A stretch of DNA of 7,234 nt from Microcaldota archaeon (GTDB lineage Archaea > Micrarchaeota > Micrarchaeia > Micrarchaeales > Micrarchaeaceae), in assembly GCA_021810685.1 (NCBI GenBank), contig JAJZII010000023.1, positions 1 through 7,234 of the forward strand, read 5' to 3'. A program made the translations under genes and the position numbers. The notes under the pieces were generated by a model that was not told the origin of the DNA, ran no database searches, and saw nothing but the letters and a program-made list of their open reading frames with translations. Numbering within the stretch: the stretch's first letter is position 1; each line of letters begins with the position of its first letter. Of the stretch, positions 5,260 to 7,234 are shown one piece after another.

Positions 5260-7234
5260 TTTGCCTTACCGTTTATGCGCTTCATGACGAGCTTGTGCAG
5301 CCTCTTCAGGTACGCCTGCCTGTCCTTCATCAGTATCGCGTCCGCGTGGCCGAAGGTCAGCATGCTGTGCGCGAAGGGGCTCGGGCTTGGCGTGCGTATT
5401 ATGTCGTGCGCGATGGCTCCGGTGCGCAGGCCCTCGAGCACTTGCCTTGTCCTGGGCAGGTCCATCACGTCCTCGAGTATCTCGCGGTACGTCTCCGTGA
5501 GCACCGGGAAGTTCGGGTCTATCTCCTCGACAGCCTTGAGCAGTATCTGCGCGTTGACCTGCTGCCTGCCCACAGGCTGCTTCCAGCCTTTGTAGTTCCT
5601 CAGTATCATGAAGCTCCTTGCCGCGACATGCCTGAAGCGCCTACGCATGAGCTCGGTGCGCCTTATGTTGGCCTTGAGGAGCTGCTCTGGGTCGGCGCTC
5701 GTCGCAGCTGCGAGCGCCTTCTCCACTGCCTTCGCAAGGGCGTGCCTGCCGTGCTCGACATTCAGTACGAAACCGTTGTCGTTGACCATTATGCCTATGT
5801 CTTCATCAAGCGCCTTCGCCACGCCTATGGCCATTATTCTGGAGAGAGCGTCGTTAACGCGCCTCCCGTACAGCGAGTGAAAGACCAGATAGTCAGTCTC
5901 GCCGTTCTCGTCCGGCGTTTCTTCCACAAGGAGGAATTTGTTGTTTGGCACAGCGCCCGCGAAGAGCAGCTGTTCGGCGAAGTAGCCGAATATCGCGTGC
6001 CTCGCGTTGCTGTCTATCGGCAGCGATTTGAGAAGCGCGTCGGCCGCCTTGGGCATCTTGGGATTCTTAAGCATTGATTTTGACAGCTTACTGCGGTGCG
6101 CAGATGCCGTTATGGCTTCGGCCATCTCCTTCCTGAACTCGCCGATGGCGTTTGCCAGCTCGAAGCTCAGCGGCAGCTGCTCGGAGAACCACGGGGGGAT
6201 AGTGGGCGATGAGCCCTTCGCCTCAGCCACGTATGCCTTCATTCCCCTGGCCTTCTCGAACTTGTATAGCATGCCTCCCAGGGTGAAGATGTCTCCCGGC
6301 TTCAGCTTCATCAGGAATTCCTCTTCTATGCTGCCTATCCACCTGTTGTTTGCAGTTAGGAAAACGTTCACCGCGACCTCGTCGGGTATCGTGCCAAGAT
6401 TAAGCATGTAGATAGGCTTAGCGAGCTTGCCCCGCCTGCCGAACGTGTGCTCGTTCTCGTCGTACCATATCTTGCCGTAAACGTGCCTGCTCTCGAGGCC
6501 GACGTATGCGCCGGCCAGGTAGTTGATAAGCACCATGAACTGGCCCCTGTCCAGGTCCGCGAACGCATACGCGCCCCTTACCACACCGTAGGCCTCGTCC
6601 ACGTCCCATTTCTTTGTGAGGCTCATGCCCACTATGTGCTGCGCGAGCACGTCGAGCGGGTTCTTCGGTACTACGAACGCGTCTAGATGGTGCTTGAGCG
6701 CAGCGTCGAGCATGACCGTGCACTCGACAAGGTCATCGCGGTTGAGCACGATGATCTCGCCCTTCGCTATAGACCTGAAGGAATGGCCTGCCCTGCCTAT
6801 GCGCTGCACCGCCCTCGAGACGCTCTTCGGGGAGCCGAGCTGTATGACGTTGTCTATCGTGCCTATGTCTATGCCGAGCTCGAGGCTTGTAGACGACACG
6901 GCGCACTTCAGAGCCCCTTTCTTCAGCAGCTCCTCGGTCTCGAGCCGGGTCTCCCTGGAGAGCGAGCCGTGGTGCGCGGCTATGTCGTCGCTGTACTTGA
7001 ACCTGTGCTTGAGATTGAATATTACGCGCTCGGTGCCGCTCCTCGTGTTCGTGAAGATGAGCGTCGTCTTAGCGCCCTTCATTATGGAGTTGATCTCGTC
7101 GTACATCTTCTTCTCCACGACTGCGCCGTCCGTGTATATCATGTCCCTGACCGGACTCATGGCAATGACGCTGAGCCGCTTGCTCCACGAAGCGTCGACC
7201 ATCTTGCAGCTCCTGGGCTCCCCATCATCACAGC
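5256..7234 (-). CDS. lhr: Lhr-family ATP-dependent helicase (5' end cut by window edge)
   Basis: Superfamily 2 helicase that translocates 3' to 5' on single-stranded DNA and unwinds DNA or RNA-DNA duplexes in repair-related processes. About 658 codons are visible, starting inside the protein. The family is usually about 850-900 residues, so the first RecA domain with Walker A and the DExH box is outside the window. Visible parts are: the second RecA domain with motif IV-like TLIFTNTR (near 7041-7064), motif V SSTSLELGIDIG (near 6861-6896) and motif VI QRIGRAGHS (6780-6806); the winged-helix region (about 6540-6700); and the Lhr-specific C-terminal domain, ending with PSPFAHSMLTFGHAD (5340-5384). 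ATG at 7202 is internal: the frame stays open upstream with DDGEPRSCK, which fits the Lhr sequence between its RecA domains. The stop overlaps the phosphoesterase start. No frameshift was seen. Confidence 0.95.
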   Translation of the reverse strand, partial: CDDGEPRSCKMVDASWSKRLSVIAMSPVRDMIYTDGAVVEKKMYDEINSIMKGAKTTLIFTNTRSGTERVIFNLKHRFKYSDDIAAHHGSLSRETRLETEELLKKGALKCAVSSTSLELGIDIGTIDNVIQLGSPKSVSRAVQRIGRAGHSFRSIAKGEIIVLNRDDLVECTVMLDAALKHHLDAFVVPKNPLDVLAQHIVGMSLTKKWDVDEAYGVVRGAYAFADLDRGQFMVLINYLAGAYVGLESRHVYGKIWYDENEHTFGRRGKLAKPIYMLNLGTIPDEVAVNVFLTANNRWIGSIEEEFLMKLKPGDIFTLGGMLYKFEKARGMKAYVAEAKGSSPTIPPWFSEQLPLSFELANAIGEFRKEMAEAITASAHRSKLSKSMLKNPKMPKAADALLKSLPIDSNARHAIFGYFAEQLLFAGAVPNNKFLLVEETPDENGETDYLVFHSLYGRRVNDALSRIMAIGVAKALDEDIGIMVNDNGFVLNVEHGRHALAKAVEKALAAATSADPEQLLKANIRRTELMRRRFRHVAARSFMILRNYKGWKQPVGRQQVNAQILLKAVEEIDPNFPVLTETYREILEDVMDLPRTRQVLEGLRTGAIAHDIIRTPSPSPFAHSMLTFGHADAILMKDRQAYLKRLHKLVMKRINGKAK

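Noticed and set aside
5295..6077. Long open frame on the plus strand (260 codons) opposite lhr
   Set aside because: It lies entirely antisense to a strongly conserved helicase and its translation shows no family features. Such frames arise readily opposite GC-rich coding sequence.
7200..7202. ATG at 7202 as the true start of the helicase
   Set aside because: The frame stays open to the window edge with Lhr-like residues, and starting here would lack the whole ATP-binding domain.

Overview
The window is archaeal and fully protein-coding apart from short regulatory gaps. The genes are a FEN1-type flap nuclease, an MBF1-type zinc-ribbon/HTH factor, a site-2-type membrane protease, a class III (pilin-like) signal peptide and an Lhr helicase. 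TATA boxes precede starts with little or no leader, and ATA (Ile) and AGG (Arg) codons are frequent. The pilin-like N-terminus (AQSAMEYLMTYGWAI) on a LamG-type protein is a pattern I associate with DPANN archaea, especially Micrarchaeota and relatives. That lineage is an inference. No rRNA, tRNA, CRISPR array or insertion sequence was seen.

Layout. Positions 1-367 (minus) hold the start of a small heat-shock (Hsp20/alpha-crystallin) protein, cut by the left edge and with its own TATA box. Positions 455-1972 (minus) are a two-gene operon, mbf1 then fen1, separated by 9 nt. Positions 1973-2103 are a divergent promoter region. Positions 2104-3585 (plus) encode a multi-pass M50/site-2-type protease with a degenerate PDZ-like insert. 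It ends head-on, with no spacer, against a minus-strand gene for a secreted or surface LamG-fold protein (3586-4473). Positions 4510-7234 (minus) are lhr (5'-truncated by the right edge) and a COG1407-type metallophosphoesterase, joined by an ATGA stop/start overlap.

How the genes relate. FEN1 (flap removal, PCNA contact) and Lhr with its phosphoesterase (nucleic-acid unwinding and probable processing) are DNA replication/repair functions. MBF1 is a TBP-associated transcription factor. Hsp20 is a stress chaperone. The protease and the pilin-like LamG protein act at the membrane and cell surface. Apart from the two operons I see no evidence that the whole window is one pathway. I do not see a convincing new system. 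The most unusual item is the LamG gene: its 5' part matches the local base composition, its 3' part is much AT-richer, and a motif normally found at the start of LamG-like domains lies at its C-terminus.
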